Assembly (NCBI GenBank): GCA_965223105.1
Contig: OZ244987.1
Coordinates: forward strand, 2,666,001-2,730,000
Direction: 5' to 3'
DNA length: 64,000 nt
Origin: JABDMH01 sp965223105
GTDB taxonomy: Bacteria; Bacteroidota; Bacteroidia; Chitinophagales; Saprospiraceae
Shown here: one piece after another, positions 25,474-34,404 of the stretch
Numbering within the stretch: position 1 is the first letter of the stretch
Layout: every line of letters begins with the position of its first letter
The notes under the pieces: generated by a model
Databases searched by the model: none
What the model was told of the DNA's origin: nothing
Seen by the model: the letters and a program-made list of their open reading frames with translations, nothing else
Translations under genes and position numbers: made by a program

Positions 25474-25661
25474 GTCATCGTAAGGTGGAGGTCCATCTAA
25501 TTCGAAGATAGGGATTTTGATTTGGAAGGTACCGCTAGCCACGAGGGCAACACATCCCTGCCTCGGTTATTCTGAAGTTCACTAAACCACCGGGCTAAAC
25601 CTCTCCAATAGTGATTATAGATGATGCGTTTAGATCGTGAGTGAAAAGATGTCGGTTTCAT

Positions 25662-26498
25662 TTACAGTTCACGAATCCAAATATTTCTAAAGCGGACTTT
25701 ATCACCATGATCTTGCAGTAATAAGGGCAACTTGGCTGGATGCTCAATGTAATAGGATTCTCCGATATAAATGCATGGCCCTTGTAGCTCAAAATGATTT
25801 TGCACCAAGACTCCGTTATGAAATGCTGTTATTGTCGCCGGAGATTCCACAGTACCATCAGCAGTAAACTCTGGAGCCATGAAAATGATATCGTAAGATT
25901 GCCATTCTCCTGGCGGCCTACTCGCATTGACCAGGGGGATTGATTGCTTATACATAGACCCCGTTTGGCCGTTAGAATAGGTCTGATTTTCGTAAGAGTT
26001 TAAGATTTGAATTTCATATAAGCCCATAAAGAAGATACCACTATTGCTGTATGCCTGGTCCCTTTTACCAGGGTCGACTGGAGCAAGCCACTCAATGTGC
26101 AATTGCACATTCCCAAAAGACTGCTTAGTCTCGATCGCACCTGTACCCGGCTCGACAATTAATGCACCATCCTTGACCTTCCACTTTGGTTCTGAATACT
26201 CCGGATTCTGGATCTTCTCATTTAGTATTGATGCTACTTGGTCCATCCGGGTACCATAATCATATTTTGGGGTATGCCATGCATCGAGATTTCTACCATC
26301 GAAGAGCACAATCGCATCGGATGGTGCAGCCTTGACTATCCCAGGAACTACTTTCCGAGGAATCGGATCCCAAACCTCGGTTTCGTGCCACGGTTTCGTT
26401 TTTTGCAGCTCATCCCAATCTAACTCAAGGACCTGAGCAGTAGTTAAATCGAAAAATGCCAGACTTAGAAATAAAGTGAGAAATCCTTTGAGGACCAT
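25662..26498 (-). CDS. DUF1080 (3-keto-disaccharide hydrolase-like) secreted protein
   Basis: The 278-residue protein has a signal peptide (cut near TTAQ, residue 22). A DUF1080 beta-jelly-roll domain follows from about 65: AIVLFDGRNLDAWHTPKYD, WKVKDGALIVEPGTGAIETKQSFGNVQLHIEWLAP, SNSGIFFMGLYEIQILNSYENQTYSNGQTGSMYKQ, and a closing LLLQDHGDKVRFRNIWIREL. DUF1080 proteins in Bacteroidota include 3-keto-glycoside hydrolases, and many are of unknown substrate. It is likely periplasmic or surface-exposed. It is encoded just downstream of a group II decarboxylase gene on the same strand, with about a 70-bp gap. Confidence 0.8.
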   Translation of the reverse strand: MVLKGFLTLFLSLAFFDLTTAQVLELDWDELQKTKPWHETEVWDPIPRKVVPGIVKAAPSDAIVLFDGRNLDAWHTPKYDYGTRMDQVASILNEKIQNPEYSEPKWKVKDGALIVEPGTGAIETKQSFGNVQLHIEWLAPVDPGKRDQAYSNSGIFFMGLYEIQILNSYENQTYSNGQTGSMYKQSIPLVNASRPPGEWQSYDIIFMAPEFTADGTVESPATITAFHNGVLVQNHFELQGPCIYIGESYYIEHPAKLPLLLQDHGDKVRFRNIWIREL

Positions 26499-26569
26499 CT
26501 ATCAATTCTTTTGTTGGCTAGCAATGATACAGTTTTTAGTCCTTCTCACTATCCAAAATCACTGAAGAA

Positions 26570-27979
26570 TCATGAGTTATTCACCAGGGTTTGAATAAGT
26601 TTCTTTAACGAATCCAGGTGCGTTCGTTGAAGATAGGTTTGGCCAAATACCGCCCTGATGGTATACCGGCCATTCACCTTTGTATGGGTCAAGAAAAAGG
26701 AACCTGATTGGTTGATTTTAGCCAATAGCGCAGCATTCAATTGATCAAGTTCTTCCTCCTCACCGACTCCGGGATGATATCGGAAGCATACCAAATTTAC
26801 GGTGCGAGGAGCTGCCAGCTGTAGGCATGGTTGTCCCCCAATAAAGTCCTCAAATTCTTTGGCCAAATCAATGTGCAATCTCAATATTTTTTGCAAGCCA
26901 TCAACACCGTAACTTCTAATCACAAACCACAATTTTAATGCTCGAAATCTACGGCCCAAAGGTATTCCCCAATCACGATAGTCATTCACCTTTCCACGAC
27001 TCTCATTCTTTAGATACTCAGGCAGGATCTCGAAAGTGTGGATCAATGATGATTTGTCCTTCACGTAATAAGCTGTGCAATCAAAATTTGTCAGCAACCA
27101 TTTGTGCGGGTTAAACACGAAGCTATCGGCATACTCAAGACCATGAGCCATCCAGCGAAACTCGGGCAAGATAAGGGCTGAACCGGCATAAGCCGCATCA
27201 ACATGTAGCCAGACTCCATGATGAATGCACACCTGAGCAATGGATTCAAGGCAATCAATTGCAGTGACTCCAGTCGTTCCCAGCGTGGCGACAACACAAG
27301 TCGGAATAAGCCCCTGGCCCTTATCCCTAACAATCTGCTTTTCCAGAGAACTAGCGTCTAACCGGAACTTCTCATCCGTGGGTATCTGGATTAAATTGTC
27401 TGCACCAAAGCCGGCAATCTTGACTCCCTTTTCAATGGAGCTATGTGTTTCATCCGATGCATAGATCCGCATGTGTTTGTTCTCAAACCCTTTCTGGTTT
27501 ATAGTCCATCCACTGACCTGTTCGCGCGCAGTCAGCAATGCACAGAGCGTGGCGGTACTGGCAGTATCTTGAATGACTCCGGTGAATGCCGTTGGTAAGT
27601 CAAGCATCTTGGATAGCCACTCCATCATTTTTTGCTCCAGCTCGGTTGCTGCTGGTGACGTCTCCCACATCATGCACTGGTTAGCTAAAGCCGCAGTCAG
27701 CATCTCCGCTAAAACTGATGGAGGTGAACTATTTGCGGGGAAAAAAGCCATAAATCCGGGGTGTTGCCAATGAACAACTCCAGGTAGGATTTTGTCCTTG
27801 AAATCAGACCAAATGAGATCGAAATCCTGTCCACTCTTTGGGGGCACAGCCGCTACTTGGTCGTAGATGTCTCCCGGTTTCAGTTGCGGTTTTATTGGTA
27901 ATTTCTCAATACCACTTAGGTAGTCGGCAATCCAATCGACCAGTTGGTGAGCTTGTTCACGAAAAATCTCTAGATCCAT
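26570..27979 (-). CDS. PLP-dependent group II decarboxylase (aromatic-L-amino-acid decarboxylase-like)
   Basis: The 469-residue protein follows the DDC layout: HWQHPGFMAFFPANSSPPSVLAEMLTAALANQCMMWETSPAATELE near the N-terminus, WLHVDAAYAGSALILPEFRW with the PLP-contacting aspartate, and the Schiff-base lysine Lys293 in NPHKWLLTNFDC. The WETSPAATELE and VDAAYAGSA segments favour aromatic amino acids (tyrosine, tryptophan, dopa) over glutamate, but substrate is not proven. It would act in the cytoplasm to make an amine. A second, more divergent group II decarboxylase is at 43908-45338. It is divergent from the DUF6702 gene with a 61-bp gap. Confidence 0.85.
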   Translation of the reverse strand: MDLEIFREQAHQLVDWIADYLSGIEKLPIKPQLKPGDIYDQVAAVPPKSGQDFDLIWSDFKDKILPGVVHWQHPGFMAFFPANSSPPSVLAEMLTAALANQCMMWETSPAATELEQKMMEWLSKMLDLPTAFTGVIQDTASTATLCALLTAREQVSGWTINQKGFENKHMRIYASDETHSSIEKGVKIAGFGADNLIQIPTDEKFRLDASSLEKQIVRDKGQGLIPTCVVATLGTTGVTAIDCLESIAQVCIHHGVWLHVDAAYAGSALILPEFRWMAHGLEYADSFVFNPHKWLLTNFDCTAYYVKDKSSLIHTFEILPEYLKNESRGKVNDYRDWGIPLGRRFRALKLWFVIRSYGVDGLQKILRLHIDLAKEFEDFIGGQPCLQLAAPRTVNLVCFRYHPGVGEEEELDQLNAALLAKINQSGSFFLTHTKVNGRYTIRAVFGQTYLQRTHLDSLKKLIQTLVNNS

Positions 27980-28023
27980 ACTTCATTGTGCTTAACCATG
28001 AAATAGCAACCTCAAATTAACCA

Positions 28024-28031
28024 TATCTTTG
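28024..28031 (+). promoter_or_regulatory. -7 box (TATCTTTG) for the DUF6702 gene
   Basis: An exact TAnnTTTG lies 10 bases before the ATG at 28041. If used, the leader would be only a few bases. It also overlaps the upstream in-frame TTG at 28029, which argues against that start. Confidence 0.45.
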
Positions 28032-28040
28032 TCAAGACCC

Positions 28041-28547
28041 ATGTCGATCCGCGATATGTTCCTTTTGCTTCTTTTGATATCAAATCTATCCCTTGAACTA
28101 AACAAACACCCGGTTTATATCAGTGTCAGTGACATCCACGTTCAGTCCGACCGGTCATGGAGTGGAGAAATCCATGTATTTTATGACGATTTGGAAGATG
28201 CACTCCAAAATCAAGATAAAACCCGACCGACACTGACTATAAATCGTATCGAGCGTTACAAAACCTCTATTCAGAAGTATTTATTCCATCATTTGTTGCT
28301 ATCATCTTCAGCAGGGGCAATAACCTATGAAATTAGTGGAATATCAAGAATTGGAGACCTGGCAACTATTCAACTTGTAGGTGAAGATCAATGGCCCAAG
28401 GGTCAGATTCAGATGGAAAATAAGGTATTCCTCGAACTCTTTGAAAGTCAGCGAAATATTGTAAAAATTCACTATCCTTCAAAAAGGCAAACCCTCTATT
28501 TTAAGAAGGAACTCACTTCTCATTTGGTCCAAGCCCTGGTACCATGA
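28041..28547 (+). CDS. DUF6702 family protein, exported
   Basis: The 168-residue reading from the ATG at 28041 has a hydrophobic N-terminal segment (MFLLLLLISNLSLEL). A compact beta-rich domain follows: KHPVYISVSDIHVQSDRSWSGEIHVFYDDLEDALQN. This is the pattern I associate with the DUF6702 family of Bacteroidota, a short periplasmic protein with an HP-x-Y/H-V-S-V opening. Function is unknown. A TTG start four codons upstream is possible but overlaps the -7 box. It ends 10 bp before the convergent M20 gene. Confidence 0.65.
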   Translation: MSIRDMFLLLLLISNLSLELNKHPVYISVSDIHVQSDRSWSGEIHVFYDDLEDALQNQDKTRPTLTINRIERYKTSIQKYLFHHLLLSSSAGAITYEISGISRIGDLATIQLVGEDQWPKGQIQMENKVFLELFESQRNIVKIHYPSKRQTLYFKKELTSHLVQALVP

Positions 28548-28557
28548 AAATTTAAAT

Positions 28558-29871
28558 TCATTTGTTCTCGGCCAGCAGATCATGGATGATTTGAGTCACC
28601 ACTCGAACTCCAGTCTCAATAGATGGAACAGGATCAGGATAGTAAAAAGGTGAGTGCAGAGAAGGAATGCTTTCTCCATTTCTTGCTTTTTCCATGCGAT
28701 CCTCTGGCACGGTCCCCAACCAAAACAGTACTGTGGGAATCTTGTGCTCAGTCTGTCCATATAAAGCAAAGTCTTCCGCGACCATTTGTGGTGGAGCGTG
28801 CATTACTTTCGAAGAGCCAATGGCCGCACCAGCAGACACGATCATCTTATCTACTAACTCTGGATCATTGTAATTTGGATTTGTTGAGAGCTCAGGAATA
28901 GTCACCAGCGGATATTTATTCTCAGGCAGACCTGCTGAAATAGCTATTCCACGTGCAATCTCTCTTATACGTTGATGGATCTTTTCTCTGACCTCATCCT
29001 TAAAAGTGCGTATTGTGATTTGTAGATGGACTTCATCCGAAATTATGTTGTGTTTTGTACCGCCATGTATAGAACCCACCGTTAGGACTGCAGATTCAAT
29101 CGGATCTACATTTCTACTCACAATAGTCTGCAACTCCATGACCATCAAAGATGCCAGGACGACTGGATCAATAGATTTATGAGGTGATGCTCCATGTGCC
29201 CCCTGACCGTAAACAGTGATATCGATGCTTTCAGCCCTGGCCATGGTAAATCCCTTTCCAAATCCGACAGCACCAGCAGGGATATCAGGACTACAATGGA
29301 GACCTACACCATAATCAGGCACCGGGAAGCGTTCATAAAGGCCAGCATTCAACATAAGACGAGCACCTGCCCCAATCTCTTCAGCAGGCTGACCGATAAA
29401 TACTAAAGTACCTTTCCATTGATCCCTCATTTTCATCATTGCACGAGCTACTCCTAGCCAAACCGTCATATGCATATCATGGCCGCAAGCGTGCATGGTT
29501 TGATTTTCCACCCCATCTTGATTGATCATGGTTTTTGAACTCGCGTAAGGAAGCCCCGTCTTTTCAATTACAGGCAATCCATCCATATCGGTACGGTAGA
29601 GAACTGTAGGTCCTTCCCCATTTGCCAGGACGGCAACGATACCATGCCCTCCTACCCCTTTGGTGACCGTAAATCCAACTTCAGAAATAGCACCAGCCAA
29701 CTTTGCTGCTGTTTGCTCTTCCATCAAAGAGAGTTCAGGCTCCTGATGCAATTCTTTGTAAAACTGGATGAGGTAATCTAAGTCTTCGCTTATCACTCGA
29801 TCAAGATCCTCTTGCCAACTCGGCATTGGGACCAGCCATATCATCATGATTGCTAGGAATCCCCTTATCAT
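28558..29871 (-). CDS. M20D family amidohydrolase (N-acyl amino acid/hippurate hydrolase-like), exported
   Basis: The 437-residue protein has an N-terminal hydrophobic signal (IRGFLAIMMIWLVPMP). The M20D metal site is present: HACGHDMH (Cys129, His131, His134), the catalytic pair Glu164-Glu165 in GQPAEEIGAGA, and His192 in GLHCSPD. It also has RTDMDGLPVIEKTGLPYAS at about 93-111 and a dimerisation domain starting near YGQGAHGASPHKSIDPV. It would remove acyl groups from N-acylated amino acids or related amides. The export signal suggests a periplasmic role. It is convergent with the DUF6702 gene. Confidence 0.85.
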   Translation of the reverse strand: MIRGFLAIMMIWLVPMPSWQEDLDRVISEDLDYLIQFYKELHQEPELSLMEEQTAAKLAGAISEVGFTVTKGVGGHGIVAVLANGEGPTVLYRTDMDGLPVIEKTGLPYASSKTMINQDGVENQTMHACGHDMHMTVWLGVARAMMKMRDQWKGTLVFIGQPAEEIGAGARLMLNAGLYERFPVPDYGVGLHCSPDIPAGAVGFGKGFTMARAESIDITVYGQGAHGASPHKSIDPVVLASLMVMELQTIVSRNVDPIESAVLTVGSIHGGTKHNIISDEVHLQITIRTFKDEVREKIHQRIREIARGIAISAGLPENKYPLVTIPELSTNPNYNDPELVDKMIVSAGAAIGSSKVMHAPPQMVAEDFALYGQTEHKIPTVLFWLGTVPEDRMEKARNGESIPSLHSPFYYPDPVPSIETGVRVVTQIIHDLLAENK

Positions 29872-30095
29872 ATCATAGTTTTTGTAGAAAGTACGAAAAA
29901 ATTAAGTACATGAAATACCTGCATGTATTCCCACCCAGTGGGCCAAACATTTTAGAAATCTTTCGCATAGGATCAAGAACCCTCCCATCGACAATGCCCC
30001 ACCTATCGATATCACAATCTCCTAAGCATTGGGCAATTTTAAAGGCGCATGGCTTCATCGAACTTCAGTTATTCGACTTGCTCACTGGTACGAGA

Positions 30096-31118
30096 TCACT
30101 CCACATTTACTTGAATGTATTTGATGCGCTCCCTTTGCCAGGTATAGGTGATGTGTAAATTTCCGTTTTCTCCTTCGATAATGGCGGGATAGGAATACTC
30201 ACCTGCTTCGTCTTCTAAGGTAGTGAGGTCCTGCCAATTTTGGCCATCTCGAGACGTGGCAAGTACCAGTGGTGTTCGGGGGCCACCCCATTCTCCCGGA
30301 ACTTTGGATGTAGGATTATAGACGAGGTAGTGTCTACCGTCAGAAGCTGTTACTGCATCTGTGCCAGAATTGGGATTAGGTAGATTGGTGAGCTTGAGTT
30401 TGGACCAAGTGAAGCCGTGATCGGCCGACCAAGACTCTGCAAGTCGATTATTCTTAGTGCGACAGAGTATTTGGAGCCGTCCATCGGGATGCTTCAGGAT
30501 ACTGGGTTGGATTGCATGGAGACTATCTTCGCTAGGTAAAGGTCCTACCCTCTTCCATGAGTAAGCATCATTGCTAATTTCCATGTGAATTCTCCAACCA
30601 TCATATTCGGTACTAGACGGACAAATCAAGGTATTTCCGAGAAGAATGGGTTTATTCTTTACAGGACCATCGATGCCTTCTGGCAATCTACGTGGAGAGG
30701 TCCAGGTTACCCCTCCATCGTGGCTTATCATCAATTCTCCCCACCAGCTATCTGGGGTGGGCCCTACTTTATAAAACAACATCAACCCCAGGTTGGGATG
30801 GTTAAAAAGTACCGGATTCCAGCACGGGTACCTCTTGTCTTCATGCTGGACACCATTGGCCACTTCAATGGGAGTTGTCCATGTATCACCGGTCTTGCGG
30901 GCAAACCATATACCTACGTCCTGGTGCTTTTCATGCGTTCCCCCAAACCAAGCTACTGCCAGTGTACCCTTGACCTCTACAATTGTTGAAGCATGGCAAC
31001 TGGGAAAGGGCGCTTGCTCATAAATGAACTCTTCTGCCACAATGGTTTGACTGGTCATTCTAAAGTGCGTGAATATAAATAATAGGCTAATTGATACGGT
31101 ATAAGTCAATCTATGCAT
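30096..31118 (-). CDS. Sialidase-family/BNR repeat secreted protein
   Basis: The 340-residue protein has a signal peptide (hydrophobic 8-18, cut near TSQ). A six-bladed-type propeller with Asp-box motifs follows: SHDGGVTWTSP, SADHGFTWSK and SRDGQNWQDL. It contains LAVAWFGGTHEKHQDVGIWFARK, RYPCWNPVLFNHPNLGLMLFYKVG and GTDAVTASDGRHYLVYNP, patterns of the Pfam BNR_2 sialidase-like group. Bacteroidota members are often annotated as exo-alpha-sialidase, but many act on other sugars, and I cannot verify the arginine triad. It is divergent from the Nramp-like transporter. Confidence 0.75.
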   Translation of the reverse strand: MHRLTYTVSISLLFIFTHFRMTSQTIVAEEFIYEQAPFPSCHASTIVEVKGTLAVAWFGGTHEKHQDVGIWFARKTGDTWTTPIEVANGVQHEDKRYPCWNPVLFNHPNLGLMLFYKVGPTPDSWWGELMISHDGGVTWTSPRRLPEGIDGPVKNKPILLGNTLICPSSTEYDGWRIHMEISNDAYSWKRVGPLPSEDSLHAIQPSILKHPDGRLQILCRTKNNRLAESWSADHGFTWSKLKLTNLPNPNSGTDAVTASDGRHYLVYNPTSKVPGEWGGPRTPLVLATSRDGQNWQDLTTLEDEAGEYSYPAIIEGENGNLHITYTWQRERIKYIQVNVE

Positions 31119-31185
31119 AGGAACTGATCTAAAACTAGAAAATCACGAAGTTAAGGAACGTTGGAAAATCTTATTATTTTGGGCA

Positions 31186-32535
31186 ATGCCAGATATTTAC
31201 AGTCCTGAAAATACGCTAATTGCACCACCCCCACTCACATTTTGGGGTAGGATGAAGTATTTAGGTCCTGGATTTATCTTGTCTGCATCGATTGTGGGAT
31301 CAGGAGAATTGATTGCCACCACAACCTTAGGGGCCAAGGCCGGCTTTGTCACGTTTTGGATTATTATTCTCAGCTGTACAATCAAGGTAATGTTGCAGGT
31401 TGAGTTTGCCAAACATACCATATTGTTTGGAGAGACTCCCATGCAAGCCTTTAATCAGTTGCCAGGCTTCCGGCTGGGTAGAGCTCATTGGAGCGTTTGG
31501 GCTTTTTTTGTGATGCTCTTTGCCAAAATATTACAGGTTGGAGGAATACTTGGGGGGGTTGCTATCATCCTGAATTTGATCATACCATCTCTGTCTATCA
31601 CAGTACTTGCATTGACCATTGCCACGGTTGTAGCTTTAATGGTTTTTCGTGGATACTATCGCAGCATTGAAAAATTTTCACTGGTGATGATAGGACTCTT
31701 TACCATCCTAACTTTTGCTTCTGTATATTTTCTGAAATTCACACCGTATGCCATCACTCTCGATCAAATCTGGGATGGACTTCAATTCAAATTGCCAAAA
31801 GAAGCGGTGGCGATTGCTATTGGTGCATTTGGAATTACCGGTGTCGGTGGCGATGAAATTATCGCTTACAATTATTGGTGCTTGGAGAAGGGCTATGCTG
31901 CCAAGACGGGCCTTCGAGATGATTCAGCTGAATGGCAGGCCCGTGCTCATGGTTGGATTAAAGTAATGCATTTTGATGCTGTGACCTCAATGGTGGTTTA
32001 CACAGTGATGACAGCAGCATTTTATCTCCTGGGCGCAGCAGTTTTACATGCCAGTGGAAAAATTCCAGAAGGATACGCCATGATCGAAACCTTATCAGCG
32101 ATGTATACCAGCAGTCTTGGACCAGGGGCATACTGGATGTTTATGGTAGGCGCATTCATGGTGCTGTTTTCCACTCTATTTGCTGCCCTGGCACAATGGA
32201 CTCGACAATTTTCTGATGTCTTTGGTCAGCTGGGTTGGATAGACTTCTTTGATCGCAAGCAAAGACTTACCACTATTAAGTATTTAAGTTGGTTCTTCCC
32301 ATTTGCATGGGCTCTCATTTTTCTCTTCATAAAATTGCCAGTAGCTATGGTTATTGCTGGAGGGTTCATCACTTCTCTGATACTTCTGCTGGTCATCTGG
32401 GTTGTCATACACTTTCGCTATCAGAGGCTTGTTGAAAACTTTGCACCCCGATGGATCTATGATTTTCTTTTGTGGGTAAGTATTGCAACTACTATAATCA
32501 TCGCAATTTATAGTATCGTCAAAATCATTACTTGA
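31186..32535 (+). CDS. Nramp-like transporter with altered metal-binding motifs
   Basis: The 449-residue protein has about eleven hydrophobic segments, and the first segment, GPGFILSASIVGSGELIATT, aligns with the Nramp TM1. In true Mn/Fe transporters TM1 carries the metal-binding DPGN; here the equivalent positions are Gly38-Ser39-Gly40-Glu41. The second metal motif (TM6 MPH) is also missing; the region reads AFGITGVGGDEIIAYNYW. It therefore belongs to a divergent Nramp-related branch whose ion or substrate is unknown. The inner-membrane location is clear. It stands alone and is divergent from the sialidase-like gene. Confidence 0.75.
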   Translation: MPDIYSPENTLIAPPPLTFWGRMKYLGPGFILSASIVGSGELIATTTLGAKAGFVTFWIIILSCTIKVMLQVEFAKHTILFGETPMQAFNQLPGFRLGRAHWSVWAFFVMLFAKILQVGGILGGVAIILNLIIPSLSITVLALTIATVVALMVFRGYYRSIEKFSLVMIGLFTILTFASVYFLKFTPYAITLDQIWDGLQFKLPKEAVAIAIGAFGITGVGGDEIIAYNYWCLEKGYAAKTGLRDDSAEWQARAHGWIKVMHFDAVTSMVVYTVMTAAFYLLGAAVLHASGKIPEGYAMIETLSAMYTSSLGPGAYWMFMVGAFMVLFSTLFAALAQWTRQFSDVFGQLGWIDFFDRKQRLTTIKYLSWFFPFAWALIFLFIKLPVAMVIAGGFITSLILLLVIWVVIHFRYQRLVENFAPRWIYDFLLWVSIATTIIIAIYSIVKIIT

Positions 32536-32565
32536 TTTGCGGAGTCATCATTTGTACCCTACACA

Positions 32566-33267
32566 TTACCTTGAAGATTTCTTGTCTCCCATAGAAAATA
32601 CTTCTACCATTTCGATGATAGCGTCATTCAGATGTAGAATGGCCTCATCAATCTGCCAGTTTTCTCGATTCCTGGGTTCGACATAGTTAGAAATTGCACG
32701 TATTTCTAAGAAAGGAATCTCGGCAATCAAGCAGGTGTAAAAAAATGCTGCTCCCTCCATGCTCTCGATATCAACATCATAATACTCCATAGTATATTCA
32801 ATGGATGTCTTGCTTCCGTGAACTCTGTTTACCGTCAAGCCACGTGCCAGAGGAAGGAATGCAGCATCATCAATGTAAGGATTTACTAAAACACCATTTC
32901 TAAAAGGAAATTCATTTGGGTCGATAAGTTGTATTTCGAAAACGTCGTGGAAACTACCATCTGCCTCTTCAACACCCAGATCACCAAATTGCTCTGATTC
33001 TACGTTGACAACATCGCCGATCTCAAAGCTTCCCGGAAATGCTCCTGCGATTCCTGTACAGATAGCCATATCAGGTTCAACGGCAAAAAGCAATGGGGTC
33101 AAACTGGTTGCCATGGATACCCCGCCAATGCCGGTGACCAAAGTGTAGACTTGCAAGAGAGACCTCTGATAGAAGCCACCTTGAGTTTGTCTAAATCCAT
33201 TCTCCTGTAGGTAGTTGACAAGAGGTTGGAGCTCTTTTCGCGTTGCACTGCAAATCAAGAGTTTCAT
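32566..33267 (-). CDS. mqnB: Futalosine hydrolase
   Basis: The 233-residue protein is a PNP/MTAN-type nucleosidase: TGIGGVSMATSLTPLL, CTGIAGAFPGSFEIGDVVNVESEQFGDLG, and the nucleoside-binding ESMEGAAFFYTC. The segment EIRAISNYVEPRNRENW, with its SNYVEPR block, is the mark of MqnB rather than MTA/SAH nucleosidase. It releases hypoxanthine from futalosine in the alternative menaquinone pathway, so the organism likely makes menaquinone by the futalosine route. Its start overlaps the stop of the upstream PorQ-like gene by four bases, so the two are translationally coupled. Other mqn genes are not in the window. Confidence 0.85.
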   Translation of the reverse strand: MKLLICSATRKELQPLVNYLQENGFRQTQGGFYQRSLLQVYTLVTGIGGVSMATSLTPLLFAVEPDMAICTGIAGAFPGSFEIGDVVNVESEQFGDLGVEEADGSFHDVFEIQLIDPNEFPFRNGVLVNPYIDDAAFLPLARGLTVNRVHGSKTSIEYTMEYYDVDIESMEGAAFFYTCLIAEIPFLEIRAISNYVEPRNRENWQIDEAILHLNDAIIEMVEVFSMGDKKSSR

Positions 33268-34094
33268 TGTTTAGAATCCTTTGAAACTTGATAACCAATC
33301 CCCGCCAACGGATTGATACCCAGCTGAGGATGTACGACACTACCCGCATCAATGATTAAACCATGGTAAAATTTATATCCAACACCAAAACTATAGCTGG
33401 GTGGATTGGAGGTAACGCCTAGCCTCAAAGATAGCCGTTGACCAGGCTGATATTGAATACCCAATTTTATGTTCTCTTCCATGCCGATTACTTTCTCCAA
33501 CTCAGCCGCCACCCAGACTTCATCATAAGGCTGATAGCTGGTACCTATCATCAAGACCGAGGGTAAGGCTTCAGCCTCCACCCACTTAATCTCAAAGGGA
33601 TTATAGGCGTGAAAGCCGATGACAAATTCTGGTGACAATTTCGCTAAAATACCCAGTTCAGCGGTATAGGATCTCTTCCGACCATAACTTGGAATGCTGA
33701 CTTGGATCGATTCGAATTGTACACCCATCGATATCCCACCTGACAGTTTTCGTGCATAAGCCAACCCCAGAAGTTGTTCTTGGTATAGATCAAAGCCAAA
33801 ATGCTGTAATGACACTCCGAAATTTCCAAGATCGGTAGGCAGTGTACCTACCAAAGAATAAAATTCAAGATTGTTCAGATTCCACCTCCTTTCCGCACTG
33901 GCATACAACGAAAGATCCTCAATCCAGGCGATTCCGGCTTTATTTCCATACATCGCCAAAACATTAGTATGAACTGCTTTTATCGACCCTGTACTTCCAC
34001 CAGCTGCTCCTGGCTGTATCGATATAAGGTCTTGGGTAAATGCGAGATTTACAGTACTGAAGATGACATACGGGATGTAGGATAACCATCTCAT
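33264..34094 (-). CDS. PorV/PorQ-type outer-membrane barrel protein
   Basis: The 276-residue protein has a signal peptide (ending AFTQ, about residue 21). Mature residues then read GAAGGSTGSIKAVHTNVLAMYGNKAGIAW, a start typical of PorV/PorQ and UPF0164 barrels, whose members assist T9SS or transport hydrophobic ligands. Repeating amphipathic strands run to a final glycine-rich strand (INPLAGIGYQVS). It is probably in the outer membrane. Its stop overlaps the mqnB start by four bases, yet the two products have no obvious functional link; the coupling may simply help expression. Confidence 0.65.
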   Translation of the reverse strand: MRWLSYIPYVIFSTVNLAFTQDLISIQPGAAGGSTGSIKAVHTNVLAMYGNKAGIAWIEDLSLYASAERRWNLNNLEFYSLVGTLPTDLGNFGVSLQHFGFDLYQEQLLGLAYARKLSGGISMGVQFESIQVSIPSYGRKRSYTAELGILAKLSPEFVIGFHAYNPFEIKWVEAEALPSVLMIGTSYQPYDEVWVAAELEKVIGMEENIKLGIQYQPGQRLSLRLGVTSNPPSYSFGVGYKFYHGLIIDAGSVVHPQLGINPLAGIGYQVSKDSKQ

Positions 34095-34404
34095 GTTCTA
34101 CTTTGTGAAAGTAGTAATTCTACTGTAATCTCATTTGTTTTTTGAGTGACTTTGTCCTAAGGGTATTTCCCCACTAATGGTCAGTAGCTAGAACTCAGAT
34201 CCGGCTGTTGCGTAGCCTTCAAGTAGATCTGGTATTCTTTACTTTCATAGATTACTAACCGTTGTGTGACGTAAATCATCACAAAAGATATCCCTAAAAA
34301 GAAAGATTCCCCAACTATCCTAGATTGTAGGGGAATCTCATTGATCCTGTTAATGAAATTTCAAACAGTAGCCGACTGACTACAGAAGTTTAAAAACACG
34401 GGAT
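34095..34404. other. 310-bp gap with an intrinsic terminator
   Basis: No gene is seen here. It contains the terminator at 34291-34338. Next to the PorQ-like gene start there is a small inverted repeat, AGTAG/CTACT, near 34110. No exact TAnnTTTG box was found. Confidence 0.5.
34291..34338 (-). terminator. Intrinsic terminator after the tricorn protease gene
   Basis: A perfect 9-bp stem (AGATTCCCC at 34304-34312 with GGGGAATCT at 34330-34338) is followed on the minus strand by TTCTTTTTAGGG. It sits about 65 bases past the stop of the 34405-37707 gene. Confidence 0.65.

Noticed and set aside
29850..30158. 102-codon plus-strand frame between the M20 and sialidase-like genes
   Set aside because: It overlaps both genes' ends in antisense and has no signal peptide or domain pattern.
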